Shown here piece after piece: positions 44,784 to 53,110 of a DNA stretch of 64,000 nt. The translations under genes were made by a program, and so were the position numbers. Position 1 is the first letter of the stretch, and the number at the start of each line of letters is the position of its first letter. Under the pieces are notes generated by a model. It was not told where the DNA came from, did not search any database, and was given only the letters and a program-made list of their open reading frames with translations. The stretch comes from Mesorhizobium sp. B1-1-8. Lineage in GTDB: Bacteria > Pseudomonadota > Alphaproteobacteria > Rhizobiales > Rhizobiaceae. The stretch lies in assembly GCF_006442795.2 (NCBI RefSeq), contig NZ_CP083956.1, forward strand, positions 1,527,501-1,591,500, read 5' to 3'.

Positions 44784-45635
44784 ATGAAAATCGGCATGTG
44801 CATGTTTTTATGGACGACCAGCGTGTCGAAAAAGCACGAAGCGCTGCTGAGGGACATCAAGGCGACCGGCTTCGACGGCGTCGAGATACCGGTTTTCGTC
44901 GGTAAGCCCGATGATTACAGAAAACTCGGCGAGATGCTCGATCGCATCGGGCTGGAGCGGACCGCGGTCTCGGCCATGGGCGATCCGGCGATGAACCTGA
45001 TCTCGGCGGATGCGGCGACACGCAGGGCTGGCGTCGACTACATGAAATGGGCGATCGACTGCAGCGCAGCCCTTGGTGCGAATACGCTTAGCGGCCCGCT
45101 GCATTCGACGCTCGGCGCCTTTTCCGGCAGCGGGCCGACGACGGCCGAGAAGAAGCGCTCCGTGGCTTCGCAGCGCGCCATCGGCGATCATGCGGGCAAC
45201 AAGGGCGTCACCATCGGGCTGGAAGCGCTCAACCGCTTCGAATGCTATCTGGTGAACACAATGGACGACCTGTCGGAGCATATCGAAGCGATCGACCGGC
45301 CGCACATCAAGGCGATGTACGACACGTTCCACGCCAATATCGAGGAGGCCGACCCGATCGGCGCCTATACGCGCAACCGCAACAACATCGTCCATATCCA
45401 TATTTCGGAGAACGACCGCGGCGTGCCGGGACGCGGCAACATTCCCTGGAAGGAGACGTTCGCCGCCATCCGCAAGAGCGGCTATGACGACTGGCTGACC
45501 ATCGAATCCTTCGGCCGTTCGCTGAAGGATCTGGCGGCGGCGACCAAGGTGTGGAGGGATTTCGCGGAGAGCCCGGAATCTGTCTATCGCGAGGGGTATA
45601 GGCATATCAGGGATGGGTGGAAGAAGGCGGCGTAG
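44784..45635 (+). CDS. TIM-barrel ketose 3-epimerase-like protein
   Basis: 283 residues. Ligands of the D-tagatose/D-allulose 3-epimerase family are visible: E in IGLEALNRFECYLVN, D in AMYDTFHANIEE, H in VHIHISENDRG and E in WLTIESFG. Start at 44784 (MKIGMCMF) with GGAGGG 6 bp ahead. Third gene of the plus-strand operon. Confidence 0.88.
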   Translation: MKIGMCMFLWTTSVSKKHEALLRDIKATGFDGVEIPVFVGKPDDYRKLGEMLDRIGLERTAVSAMGDPAMNLISADAATRRAGVDYMKWAIDCSAALGANTLSGPLHSTLGAFSGSGPTTAEKKRSVASQRAIGDHAGNKGVTIGLEALNRFECYLVNTMDDLSEHIEAIDRPHIKAMYDTFHANIEEADPIGAYTRNRNNIVHIHISENDRGVPGRGNIPWKETFAAIRKSGYDDWLTIESFGRSLKDLAAATKVWRDFAESPESVYREGYRHIRDGWKKAA

Positions 45636-45926
45636 GGGCTCTTCGCCCTGGCCATTTCTATTTTCGTTCGCGACGGTAGCCAGGTGGTTCCCCCACTCCG
45701 TCTCGGCTTCGCCGAGCCACCTCTCCCCCCTCCGGAGGGAGAGGAAAGAAGCCTGGTGGCGCCGGGGGAGGAAAAGCCTCGCCTTCGAGGACAGGCGCGG
45801 CTCGGACAGCCTGGCGCCTTTCCTCTACCCCGTCGATCGGGGGAGAGGTGTCGAGCGCAGCTCGACGGAGTGGGGGTCGACCCTTGGCTCGGCACTGTAC
45901 GATGCCCGCGCTTATGGTTCACAAGG
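45636..45926. other. Intergenic 291 bp, mainly a repeat
   Basis: Lies between the converging ends of the isomerase operon and the phnE gene. Most of it is the palindromic repeat at 45690-45876. No gene recognised. Confidence 0.6.
45690..45876. repeat. Palindromic repeat, family F
   Basis: CCCCCACTCCGTC (45690-45702) pairs with GACGGAGTGGGGG (45864-45876). Inner segments CTCGGCTTCGCCGAG and TCGAGCGCAGCTCGA also fold back. Could act as a bidirectional transcription stop between two operons. Confidence 0.8.
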
Positions 45927-47294
45927 TTACCCCTGCTGAGCCTGCAGCCTGTTGTAGTCGTGGATCGTGCGGCTCAACCGGCGGCGCAGGAAGTTGGAAA
46001 TGTTGTCGAAGATGAAGACGACGGCCAGCGTCAGCAGCACCATGTAGAAGACGTTGGCCCAATTGGAATTGGTGCGCATGGCTTCCCACAGCTTCAGGCC
46101 GATGCCGCCGGCGCCGACGGCGCCGATGATGGTCGCGCCGCGGGTGTTCGATTCCCACTGGTAGAGTGTCTGGCTGATGAAGATCGGCACCACCTCCGGC
46201 ATCACGCCGTAGCGCTGCACCAGAAGGCCGTTCGCACCTGTCGAAAGCACGCCTTCGCGCGGCTTGTCGTCGATGTTCTCCAGCGCCTCGGAATAGGTTT
46301 TGCCGAGCGTGCCGATCTCGGTGAAGAAGATGGCGGCGCTGCCCGCCAGCGGGCCGGGGCCGAAGGCGCGGGTGAAGAACAGCGCCCAGATCAGCATGTC
46401 GACCGAGCGCATGAAATCGAAGAAGCGTTTCAGGACCTGGCCGAGCACCCCGCTCGGCGTGAGGTTGCGGGCGGCGAAGAAGGCAAGCGGGAAAGCGACG
46501 ATGCCGCCAAGCAGCGTGCCGAGGAATGCCATGACGATGGTCTGCAGCAGCTTCGTCCAGACATCGCCGTGCTGCCACTGGGCGTTGTTCCAGATGTTGT
46601 CTCCGGCAAGCGCCAGGTTGGACGTGCCCGGCTGCAGTTCGGGTCCCGAGACGATCAGCGACACCACTTCGCCGGCCGACTTGCCGAAGAAGGGCGAGCG
46701 CGTGTCGAAGACGAAATTCGCCCAGCCGAGAAAGCGCTTGCGCACCTTGACCCGGTCGGCGGTGACGCGCACCTCGCCGACAAAGCCCATTTTAGCGACG
46801 ACCTCGTCGTCATGCACGGTAACCCAGTCCGGCACCGGGCCCGTCACCACAGGCTTGCCGCCGGTCAGCGAAATGGGAACTGTCTGCCCGTAAGCGACAA
46901 TCGTCGCCTGGGTCTTGTCGAAGGTGACGGACCTCGCCTGGCCGTCGATCTGCACGGTATACGTCCCATCGGGATTCTTGATCACCCAATCCGGATTGGG
47001 ATTGTCGCCAAGGGCTGAGAAGCGCGGATATTTCGGCGTGATCTCCGGCTGATCGAGCCGGAATTCCGGCTGCAGATCGTAGCTGATCCATTGCGACAGG
47101 AAGAGCGGCAGGCGTTCCCAGTGGGACTCACGCAGCACCTGCGGCAGGCTGAAGAACCATGCGGCATAGATCAGATAAAGCACGGTGCCGGCGAACAGGA
47201 ACAGCGTGCCGAAGCGCTGGTAGAGCGGCCGCCGGAACACGTGCGGGAAGCGCTCCTCGATCGACAGCATTTCTTCGGCGGTCAAATTCGTCAT
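45927..47294 (-). CDS. phnE: Phosphonate ABC permease, long form
   Basis: 455 residues. The C-terminal half is a normal PhnE permease (GGIVAFPLAFFAARNLTPSGV, RSVDMLIWALFFTRAFGPGPLAG, and near the end GATIIGAVGAGGIGLKLWEAM). Ahead of it are one helix (LFLFAGTVLYLIYAAWFF) and about 190 mostly periplasmic residues. The usual PhnE is 260-330 residues, so this is the long rhizobial form. Last gene of the phnCDEE operon. Confidence 0.92.
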   Translation of the reverse strand: MTNLTAEEMLSIEERFPHVFRRPLYQRFGTLFLFAGTVLYLIYAAWFFSLPQVLRESHWERLPLFLSQWISYDLQPEFRLDQPEITPKYPRFSALGDNPNPDWVIKNPDGTYTVQIDGQARSVTFDKTQATIVAYGQTVPISLTGGKPVVTGPVPDWVTVHDDEVVAKMGFVGEVRVTADRVKVRKRFLGWANFVFDTRSPFFGKSAGEVVSLIVSGPELQPGTSNLALAGDNIWNNAQWQHGDVWTKLLQTIVMAFLGTLLGGIVAFPLAFFAARNLTPSGVLGQVLKRFFDFMRSVDMLIWALFFTRAFGPGPLAGSAAIFFTEIGTLGKTYSEALENIDDKPREGVLSTGANGLLVQRYGVMPEVVPIFISQTLYQWESNTRGATIIGAVGAGGIGLKLWEAMRTNSNWANVFYMVLLTLAVVFIFDNISNFLRRRLSRTIHDYNRLQAQQG

Positions 47295-47311
47295 GGTCGG
47301 TCTTTTGTTTT

Positions 47312-47360
47312 GACCATGATCTTTTCCGAAAACCGGGCTCCACTTTTCGGGATCATGGTC
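47312..47360. repeat. 49-bp palindromic repeat, family B, copy 2
   Basis: GACCATGATC (47312-47321) mirrors GATCATGGTC (47351-47360), inner arms CCGAAAA / TTTTCGG as in the copy at 16559-16607. It fills the gap between the two phnE genes and touches the stop codon of the upstream one. Confidence 0.85.
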
Positions 47361-48313
47361 TAAGCGCCCATCAGGAAGGCCTGTTCGCCGACCAGCTTGC
47401 GGCGCAGCCAGGCGGAGAACTGGTCGACGATGAAGATCGTGGTGAACAGCAGCAGCACCAGGGCCAGCGTCTTGGCGCCGAAGCCGCGCGAGATGGAAAG
47501 CTTCAGCTCCTCGCCGATGCCGCCGCCGCCGACGGCGCCGATGATGGTCGAGGCGCGCACGTTGATCTCGACCCTCAGCAGCGTGTAGGAGATGAAATTG
47601 GGCAGCACCTGCGGCAGATCGGCAAAACGCACCCGCTCGAACCAGTTGGCGCCGACAGCCCTCAGCCCCTCCTCGGGGCGCATGTCGACGTTCTCGTTGA
47701 TCTCGTAAAACAGCTTGCCCAGCGCGCCGATCGAATGCAGGCCGATGGCGATGATGGCGGCCACCGGGCCGACCGAGACGATGGCCGCGAACAGGCCGGC
47801 GATGACGATCTCGGGGAAAGCGCGTAGCAATTCCATGAAGCGTTTGACGACCAGGCGCAGAATTGGGCTCGGCGTCAGGTTGCGCGCCGCGATGAAAGAG
47901 AAAGGAATGGCAAAGACGAAGCCGATGAAAGTCGCGACCAGCGCCGTGTTGACCGTGGTCAGCATCAGCTCGAAATATTCGGGGATATAGAACCCGCCCC
48001 AGACATAGACACGGCCGAGCGGGAAGTTGAACTCCTGTGTGCCTTTGTCATGCGGCGAAGCGATATCGAACAGCGCCCGCCAGACGTCATTCCAGTCCTT
48101 CGGGATCAGCCAGCTCAGGAAATCGAGGATATGCGGCAGCCGCTCGAAGAAATGCCCGGCATTGGCTTCGTCGGCAAACCACATGCTGGAGAACATGGCG
48201 AGAAGCAGCAGGCCAACGCCGAGCGCCGTGTAGAAGCGGCGCAGCGAGGTCTGGCGCCGCCAGGCATCGGCCTGCTGGCGGGTGGCGTCGGAATGGAATG
48301 TCGCTGATGTCAT
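47360..48313 (-). CDS. phnE: Phosphonate ABC permease, short form
   Basis: 317 residues with about six helices. PhnE marks: FSFIAARNLTPSPILRLVVKRFMELLRAFPEIVIAGLF and INVRASTIIGAVGGGGIGEELK. The ATG at 48313 is chosen; a TTG at 48328 would overlap the terminator-like hairpin upstream. Forms the membrane channel with the long PhnE. Confidence 0.92.
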   Translation of the reverse strand: MTSATFHSDATRQQADAWRRQTSLRRFYTALGVGLLLLAMFSSMWFADEANAGHFFERLPHILDFLSWLIPKDWNDVWRALFDIASPHDKGTQEFNFPLGRVYVWGGFYIPEYFELMLTTVNTALVATFIGFVFAIPFSFIAARNLTPSPILRLVVKRFMELLRAFPEIVIAGLFAAIVSVGPVAAIIAIGLHSIGALGKLFYEINENVDMRPEEGLRAVGANWFERVRFADLPQVLPNFISYTLLRVEINVRASTIIGAVGGGGIGEELKLSISRGFGAKTLALVLLLFTTIFIVDQFSAWLRRKLVGEQAFLMGA

Positions 48314-48326
48314 GATCGGGACATGC

Positions 48327-48360
48327 AAAAAGGGCGGCGCTGGAGGAAGCCGCCGCCCTT
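48327..48360 (-). terminator. Hairpin between phnD and phnE (attenuator)
   Basis: AAGGGCGGCG (48330-48339) pairs with CGCCGCCCTT (48351-48360). On the minus strand the stem is followed by a run of T (complement of 48327-48331). It should lower expression of the permeases relative to the binding protein. Confidence 0.75.
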
Positions 48361-48373
48361 TCTGATCTTGCCG

Positions 48374-49282
48374 TCAGCCGCCGATCGCGGCTTTGCGGGC
48401 TTCGACGATGACGCTGTAGAAGTCCGGCTTGACCGGGACGTAGCCGGTGAAGTCGCCGCCCTCCACGCCTTCGAAGCAGGCCTTGTCCTTGGTCGGCAAC
48501 TGGGTGAAGAAGTCGGTGAGCTTGGCGGTCATATCGGCGCCGAGCGCGGTGCGGACGACCAGCGGGCCGTTCGGGATCAGGCCCGAGCGCCAGACCTCGA
48601 CGAAGTCGTTCGGGTCGACGGCGCCCTTGGCGACTTCCTTGTGGAAGGTGCCGGAGGTGTAGCCGTTCTTGAAGTCGCCGATGCCGGAGGAATCGTCCAC
48701 CGCCACGTCGACCTTGCCGTCGCGCACGGCCAGCACGTTGTTCTCGTGGCCGCCGTTGAACTGGGTGGAGGCGAAGTAGGTTTCGTTTGAGGCGCCGGTG
48801 TCCTTCGGAATCTGGGTCAGCGGGATCAGATAGCCCGAGGTCGAATCCGGATCGGCATAGCCGAGCTTCTTGCCCTTGGCCGACTTGATGTCGGTGATGC
48901 CGGAGGTCTTCAGCGCCAGGCCGATCGAATAATAGCCGGTGGAGCCGTCGGTCTGCTTGGTGGTGAGGATCGGGGTGACAGCTTTCGGATCCTTGAGGTA
49001 GACGCTGGCATAGCCGGAAGCGCCAAGCTCGGCGAAATCGAGCGTGCCGCCGAGCAGGCCCTGGATGACGCCGTCATAGTCGGCGGCCGGGAACAGCGAC
49101 ACCTTCTCGAAGCCGAATTCGGCCTTCAAGTGGTCGGCGAGGCACTGGTAGTTGCGCAGACGGTCGGCCTCGTTCTCACCGCCGAGGATGCCGACGCGGA
49201 ACTCCTTCATGTCTGCCGAATGAGCGGCGCTGGCTGCCATGGCCAGCAACGAAACGGCGCCAAAAACCATTGTCCTGAACAT
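48374..49282 (-). CDS. phnD: Phosphonate ABC substrate-binding protein
   Basis: 302 residues. Signal peptide MFRTMVFGAVSLLAMAASAAHS, then FRVGILGGENEADRLRNYQCLADHLKAEFG as in PhnD proteins. The ligand region is around ELGASGYASVYL and YADPDSTSGYLIPL. Start at 49282 with GGAGAGAG upstream; the longer frame adds 17 residues that spoil the signal peptide. Confidence 0.93.
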   Translation of the reverse strand: MFRTMVFGAVSLLAMAASAAHSADMKEFRVGILGGENEADRLRNYQCLADHLKAEFGFEKVSLFPAADYDGVIQGLLGGTLDFAELGASGYASVYLKDPKAVTPILTTKQTDGSTGYYSIGLALKTSGITDIKSAKGKKLGYADPDSTSGYLIPLTQIPKDTGASNETYFASTQFNGGHENNVLAVRDGKVDVAVDDSSGIGDFKNGYTSGTFHKEVAKGAVDPNDFVEVWRSGLIPNGPLVVRTALGADMTAKLTDFFTQLPTKDKACFEGVEGGDFTGYVPVKPDFYSVIVEARKAAIGG

Positions 49283-49425
49283 TTTGATCTCTCTCCTTGT
49301 GTTCCGGCTTCGCGCCGGCGTTCGAAATTTCAAGTTTAGCCTTTGACGCTGGCAGGCGATCCGGGTTGCTCTTTTCGGTGTTCATGATGTGCCCGGAATC
49401 CAGTCGGCCGGGTCCACGAACACAT

Positions 49426-50280
49426 TCAGCCGGGAAAGGCTGGTTCGAGCGGTCCGGCGGATGCGGTGATCTTTGACTTGACGTTGACGCTGGTCGAGGT
49501 GATGGCCTCGGAGATCTCGGCGCCGCCGGCGTCGGCGCCGTAGACCATGCGCACGGCATCGCGATCGAGATCTTCCGGCCCGCCGTCGAAGACGACCTTG
49601 CCGGCGGCCATGCCGATGATGCGGTTGCAATAGGCGCGCGCCGTGTCCAGCGTGTGCAAATTGGTGACGACGGTGATGCCTTCGCGCAGATTGATGTCGC
49701 GCAGCGAGTCCATAACCACCTTGGCGTTGAGCGGGTCGAGCGAGGCGATCGGCTCGTCGGCCAGCAGTACCTTCGGTTCCTGCATCATGGCGCGCGCGAT
49801 CGCCACACGCTGCTGCTGGCCGCCGGAAAGCGTGCCGGCCGGCTGCAAGGCGGTGCGCGCAATATCGAGGCGCTCGAGAGCGGCCACTGCTTCGGCGCAT
49901 TCTACCCGCGAGAACAGGCCGAGCAGGTTGGAAAATGTCGAGCGGTGGTTGAGGCGGCCGAGCAGAACATTGGTCAGCACGTCGAGGCGCGGCACAAGGT
50001 TGAACTGCTGGAAGATCATGGCGCAGTCGCGCTGCCAGCGCCGCAGCGGCGAACCCTGCAGGCGGGAAACCTCGGCGCCGTCAAAAAAAATCGACCCCTG
50101 GCTGGGATCGATGAGGCGGTTGATCATACGCAGAAGGGTCGACTTGCCGGCGCCCGAACGGCCGATGATGCCGACCATCTGACCTTGCGGAATCGAGATG
50201 TTGATGTCGCTGACGGCGGTGTTCTTACCAAATCGTCGGGTGACGCCTCGGATTTCCAGCGTGGCTGAAGAAACTGACAT
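49426..50280 (-). CDS. phnC: Phosphonate ABC ATPase
   Basis: 284 residues. Walker [11 protein letters not shown]-loop [14 protein letters not shown], signature [15 protein letters not shown], Walker B VLLADEP, H-loop VVTNLHTLD, where the switch histidine follows NL, as in PhnC proteins. Start [13 protein letters not shown] at 50280. First gene of the uptake operon; a Pho-box lies 83 bp before it. Confidence 0.93.
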   Translation of the reverse strand: MSVSSATLEIRGVTRRFGKNTAVSDINISIPQGQMVGIIGRSGAGKSTLLRMINRLIDPSQGSIFFDGAEVSRLQGSPLRRWQRDCAMIFQQFNLVPRLDVLTNVLLGRLNHRSTFSNLLGLFSRVECAEAVAALERLDIARTALQPAGTLSGGQQQRVAIARAMMQEPKVLLADEPIASLDPLNAKVVMDSLRDINLREGITVVTNLHTLDTARAYCNRIIGMAAGKVVFDGGPEDLDRDAVRMVYGADAGGAEISEAITSTSVNVKSKITASAGPLEPAFPG

Positions 50281-50362
50281 GGGGCAACACTCCAGTCCGT
50301 CACAGTTTGAAGGTCTGTTAACCTTCGCTATCGCAGGCCGATGAAGCTGGGGTGTCGGAATG

Positions 50363-50380
50363 ATGTCAGTTTTGTTACAG
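50363..50380 (-). promoter_or_regulatory. Pho-box before phnC
   Basis: On the minus strand CTGTAACAAAACTGACAT is two 7-mers (CTGTAAC, CTGACAT) 11 bp apart around AAAA. It fits the PhoB box consensus CTGTCAT-N4-CTGTCAT with three mismatches. It suggests that uptake is switched on under phosphate starvation. Confidence 0.65.
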
Positions 50381-50457
50381 CCCACAGGCTGGTTGGCTTG
50401 AGCCAAAGCGCATCGCGCAAAACCGATTTCAAGCGAACGCGCTTTGGGCAACACGCA

Positions 50458-51168
50458 TCACGCCAGGACCAGCAATTCCTCGAAATGCTTCATGTCCCTG
50501 AAACTGCAGAAGGCCGGAGGCCTGAGCTCGATCACCGGCGCCTGACGATCCAGGAGTGTCAGGCAGTTGTCGAACAGCTCCTGCCAGGCGGAAACCCGCT
50601 CATCGGCGAGGCGGCGGATCTGGTAGGCGAAGGTTATGTGGAAGACGTAAGTGTCGTGGTCCGGGTGGCGGTAGCCAAATGGCACCGAGAGCGCGTCGCG
50701 CCAGGCCCGAAGAACGCGCCGGTCTTCTTCTGAGGCGCCGGCAACCGTCAGGCCGGTCGGCACCACTTCGACCACCTTGATCTTGAAGGCGCCGCGATCC
50801 TCGAAGCCCTGCAGGCGCTCGAGGTAGAGCCGGGTCATGTCATCGATGCCGGTGTCGAGCGCCACGTCGGCAGGCCAGTAGGGAAGGCGGCGGCGGTATT
50901 CGATGATGCCCTGGAACAGCGTCATGTGCAGGCTGGAGATCGGCGTGAAAACGAGCCGGTCGGCATCCGGCATGGCCAGCATGCGCTCACGCACTTCGAT
51001 GATGGCAGCTTGCGAAGGAGAGCCTTCGATCAAATGGCAAACGACGGTGTTGCCCGGTTCGAGGAGGAAGTTGCCCGATGTGTCGTAGCGGGTGCCGAGA
51101 TGGACCGGAGGCGTCGGGTTGGCGCCTTCGAAATATCCTGCGAGCGAAGATCTAACTGTGTCGAGCAT
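50458..51168 (-). CDS. 2H phosphoesterase-like protein (DUF1868 type)
   Basis: 236 residues. Two HxT motifs, SSLHMTLFQG and TYVFHITFAYQ, are the mark of the 2H phosphoesterase (2'-5' RNA ligase-like) fold. GNTVVCHLIEG and YRRRLPYWPADV fit the DUF1868 group. Start at 51168 with AAGGAGATTGCC ahead. It lies between phnC and the C-P lyase genes. Another 2H family (DUF1045) is common in phn operons; this one is different, and a link to phosphonates is only suggested by place. Confidence 0.75.
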   Translation of the reverse strand: MLDTVRSSLAGYFEGANPTPPVHLGTRYDTSGNFLLEPGNTVVCHLIEGSPSQAAIIEVRERMLAMPDADRLVFTPISSLHMTLFQGIIEYRRRLPYWPADVALDTGIDDMTRLYLERLQGFEDRGAFKIKVVEVVPTGLTVAGASEEDRRVLRAWRDALSVPFGYRHPDHDTYVFHITFAYQIRRLADERVSAWQELFDNCLTLLDRQAPVIELRPPAFCSFRDMKHFEELLVLA

Positions 51169-51241
51169 GGCAATCTCCTTGGGGAGATCGCCCTCCTGTC
51201 CGAGTCCTGTGTCAAGGATGTGAAACTGTAGCGAGCAGGCA

Positions 51242-51673
51242 TCAAAGGCAGGGATTCGCCAAAGGCTCGCGATCGACTTCAAGGAGCTTATCCATCTCGG
51301 CAACGAACTGCCTTCGATCGACTGACCTTATTGAATTGTAGAGCTTGATACCGTCACCCTGGCACGAGGCGCCGTGGCGCTTTGCAGCTATCGCCCGGAC
51401 TCGACGCTGCTGGTCTTCCAGTGCCGCTGGCGTGGTGCCAGAATTCCGCACGATAAACGCCTTGATGCGGTCGATCTGAGACTGAAGAAAGACAAGGTAG
51501 TCACGGTCTTGCTCGGGAGAGCAGGTCTCTCCGATCGCTTCGACCTCGGTATAAATCATCCAGGCGCAAAGGACGGCGCCGCGAGGGTCGCTCTTTGGCT
51601 GCTCAGCGAGAGCATGCCGAGGCAGAAAAGTCGCCAGCCCAAACAGGCAAAAGCCAATCCATCGTTTCAGCAT
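51242..51673 (-). CDS. Hypothetical exported protein
   Basis: 143 residues, no family recognised. A signal peptide is clear (MLKRWIGFCLFGLATFLPRHALA, then EQPKS). The mature part has four cysteines and is largely helical (EQDRDYLVFLQSQIDRIKAFIV). The reading frame is open far upstream as an antisense shadow of the acetyltransferase gene; the ATG at 51673 is chosen because of the signal peptide. It sits inside the phn locus in the same direction. Confidence 0.6.
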   Translation of the reverse strand: MLKRWIGFCLFGLATFLPRHALAEQPKSDPRGAVLCAWMIYTEVEAIGETCSPEQDRDYLVFLQSQIDRIKAFIVRNSGTTPAALEDQQRRVRAIAAKRHGASCQGDGIKLYNSIRSVDRRQFVAEMDKLLEVDREPLANPCL

Positions 51674-51776
51674 TCCGGCCTCCAGAGCTTTCAAACGCGA
51701 CGAAAATGCAGTCGATAGTAGGCAAAATGCAGATGCGGCGCCATTGCTCTTACCCAGGCGGATGAGAGCGGGGCGC

Positions 51777-52400
51777 CTATCTTCTGCCGCCATGCTTCTC
51801 CAGGAACGCCTCCGCCGACAGCTCGCGGAAATCGTCCAGTGCCGCTCGCAGCCGGGCATGGTCCCAATCCCACCAGGCGAGCGCCTGGTAGCGTTCGGCG
51901 GTGCGGCGGTCGAAGCGCTCACGGATCGGCTTTGCCGGCACGCCGGCGGCGATGGTGTAGGGCGCGACATCCTTCGACACGACCGCGCCGGCGCCGACCG
52001 CCGCGCCGTCGCCGACGGTGACGCCGGGCAGGATGGTCGAACCGTGACCGAGCCAGGTGTCATGACCGATGGTGACGCGCTTGGCGCGGCGCTGGGCGAA
52101 GAATTCGCTCTCGTGCTCGGCGTCGTCCCAATAATCCGAAGCGCGATAGGTGAAGTGGTGAAGCGTCGGCCGCCAGGTCGGGTGGTTGGTGGCGTTGATC
52201 CGCACGCTTGCGGCAATGTTGGAGAACTTTCGAATAGTCGCGCACCAGACGGCACAGTCCTGCATCATGTAGGAGTAGTCGCCAAGCTCGCTTTCCGAGA
52301 CGCGGCTGCGCTCGGCGATCTCGGTCCAGCGGCCGAGCTTCGAGTTCTCGACCTGCGCCGTCTCGTGGATCAGCGGCGCTTCCGAAAGCTTCTTCGTCAT
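51777..52400 (-). CDS. Hexapeptide acetyltransferase of the phosphonate locus
   Basis: 207 residues with left-handed beta-helix repeats (for example GHDTWLGHGSTILPGVTVGDGAAVGAGAVVSKDV, in 6-residue steps). It is of the group found next to phnL in many phn operons, recalled as the phosphonate hexapeptide transferase family. Overlaps phnL by 4 bp. Presumably acetylates an aminoalkylphosphonate or related intermediate; inference. Confidence 0.85.
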   Translation of the reverse strand: MTKKLSEAPLIHETAQVENSKLGRWTEIAERSRVSESELGDYSYMMQDCAVWCATIRKFSNIAASVRINATNHPTWRPTLHHFTYRASDYWDDAEHESEFFAQRRAKRVTIGHDTWLGHGSTILPGVTVGDGAAVGAGAVVSKDVAPYTIAAGVPAKPIRERFDRRTAERYQALAWWDWDHARLRAALDDFRELSAEAFLEKHGGRR

Positions 52401-53110
52401 GCGGCGATTTTTCCGGCGGCAAAGGCGGTGACGTCGATGACGCGGTCGGCAACCGCCTCGCGCACATCCTGGTCGTGGAAGATGCCGAGAAGTGCTACGC
52501 CCGCCGCCTTTTTGGCGGCGATGAGGGCAATGACGACGTCGCGGTTCTGGGCGTCGAGCGAAGCGGTCGGCTCGTCGAGCAGCAGGATCGGATGATCGGT
52601 GATGAAGCCGCGCGCGATGTTGACGCGCTGCTGTTCGCCGCCGGAGAAGGTTGCCGGCGGCAGCGCCCAGAGCTTTTCCGGCAGGTTGAGCTGCGCCAGC
52701 AGGGCACGGGCTTTTTCGCGCGCAATTTCGCGCACCTCGCCGCGCTCGAACAGCGGCTCGGCGACGACATCGAGCGCCGGGACGCGCGGCACGGTGCGCA
52801 GGAACTGGCTGACATAGCCGATGGTGTGGCGGCGCACGCCGAGCACCGTACGCGGGCTGGCGCTGGCGAGGTCGATCAGGCCGCCCTCGTGCTGGACGAT
52901 GATCTGACCTTCATCGACGGCATAATTGCCGTAGAGCATCTTCAGGATCGAGCTTTTGCCGGCGCCGGAAGGACCGCCGAGCACCGCGCATTCGCCGGCG
53001 CGGATCGAGAAGGAGACGCCCGCCACCACCGGCAGCGTGACGCCGTCGCGCAGATGCATGGTGAAGCTTTTTGCGACATCCGAGACAACGAGAGGCGTCG
53101 GCATCATCAC
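52397..53110 (-). CDS. phnL: C-P lyase accessory ATPase PhnL
   Basis: 237 residues. Walker A GPSGAGKSS, signature FSGGEQQRVNIARGF, Walker B ILLLDEPTASLD, then GIFHDQDVREAVADRVI with the switch histidine. Starts in a row of three Met codons, so the exact start is uncertain. Overlaps phnK by 4 bp. Confidence 0.93.
   Translation of the reverse strand: MMMPTPLVVSDVAKSFTMHLRDGVTLPVVAGVSFSIRAGECAVLGGPSGAGKSSILKMLYGNYAVDEGQIIVQHEGGLIDLASASPRTVLGVRRHTIGYVSQFLRTVPRVPALDVVAEPLFERGEVREIAREKARALLAQLNLPEKLWALPPATFSGGEQQRVNIARGFITDHPILLLDEPTASLDAQNRDVVIALIAAKKAAGVALLGIFHDQDVREAVADRVIDVTAFAAGKIAA

Noticed and set aside
51674..52255. N-terminal extension of the exported protein
   Set aside because: It is antisense to the hexapeptide acetyltransferase and would hide a clear signal peptide.
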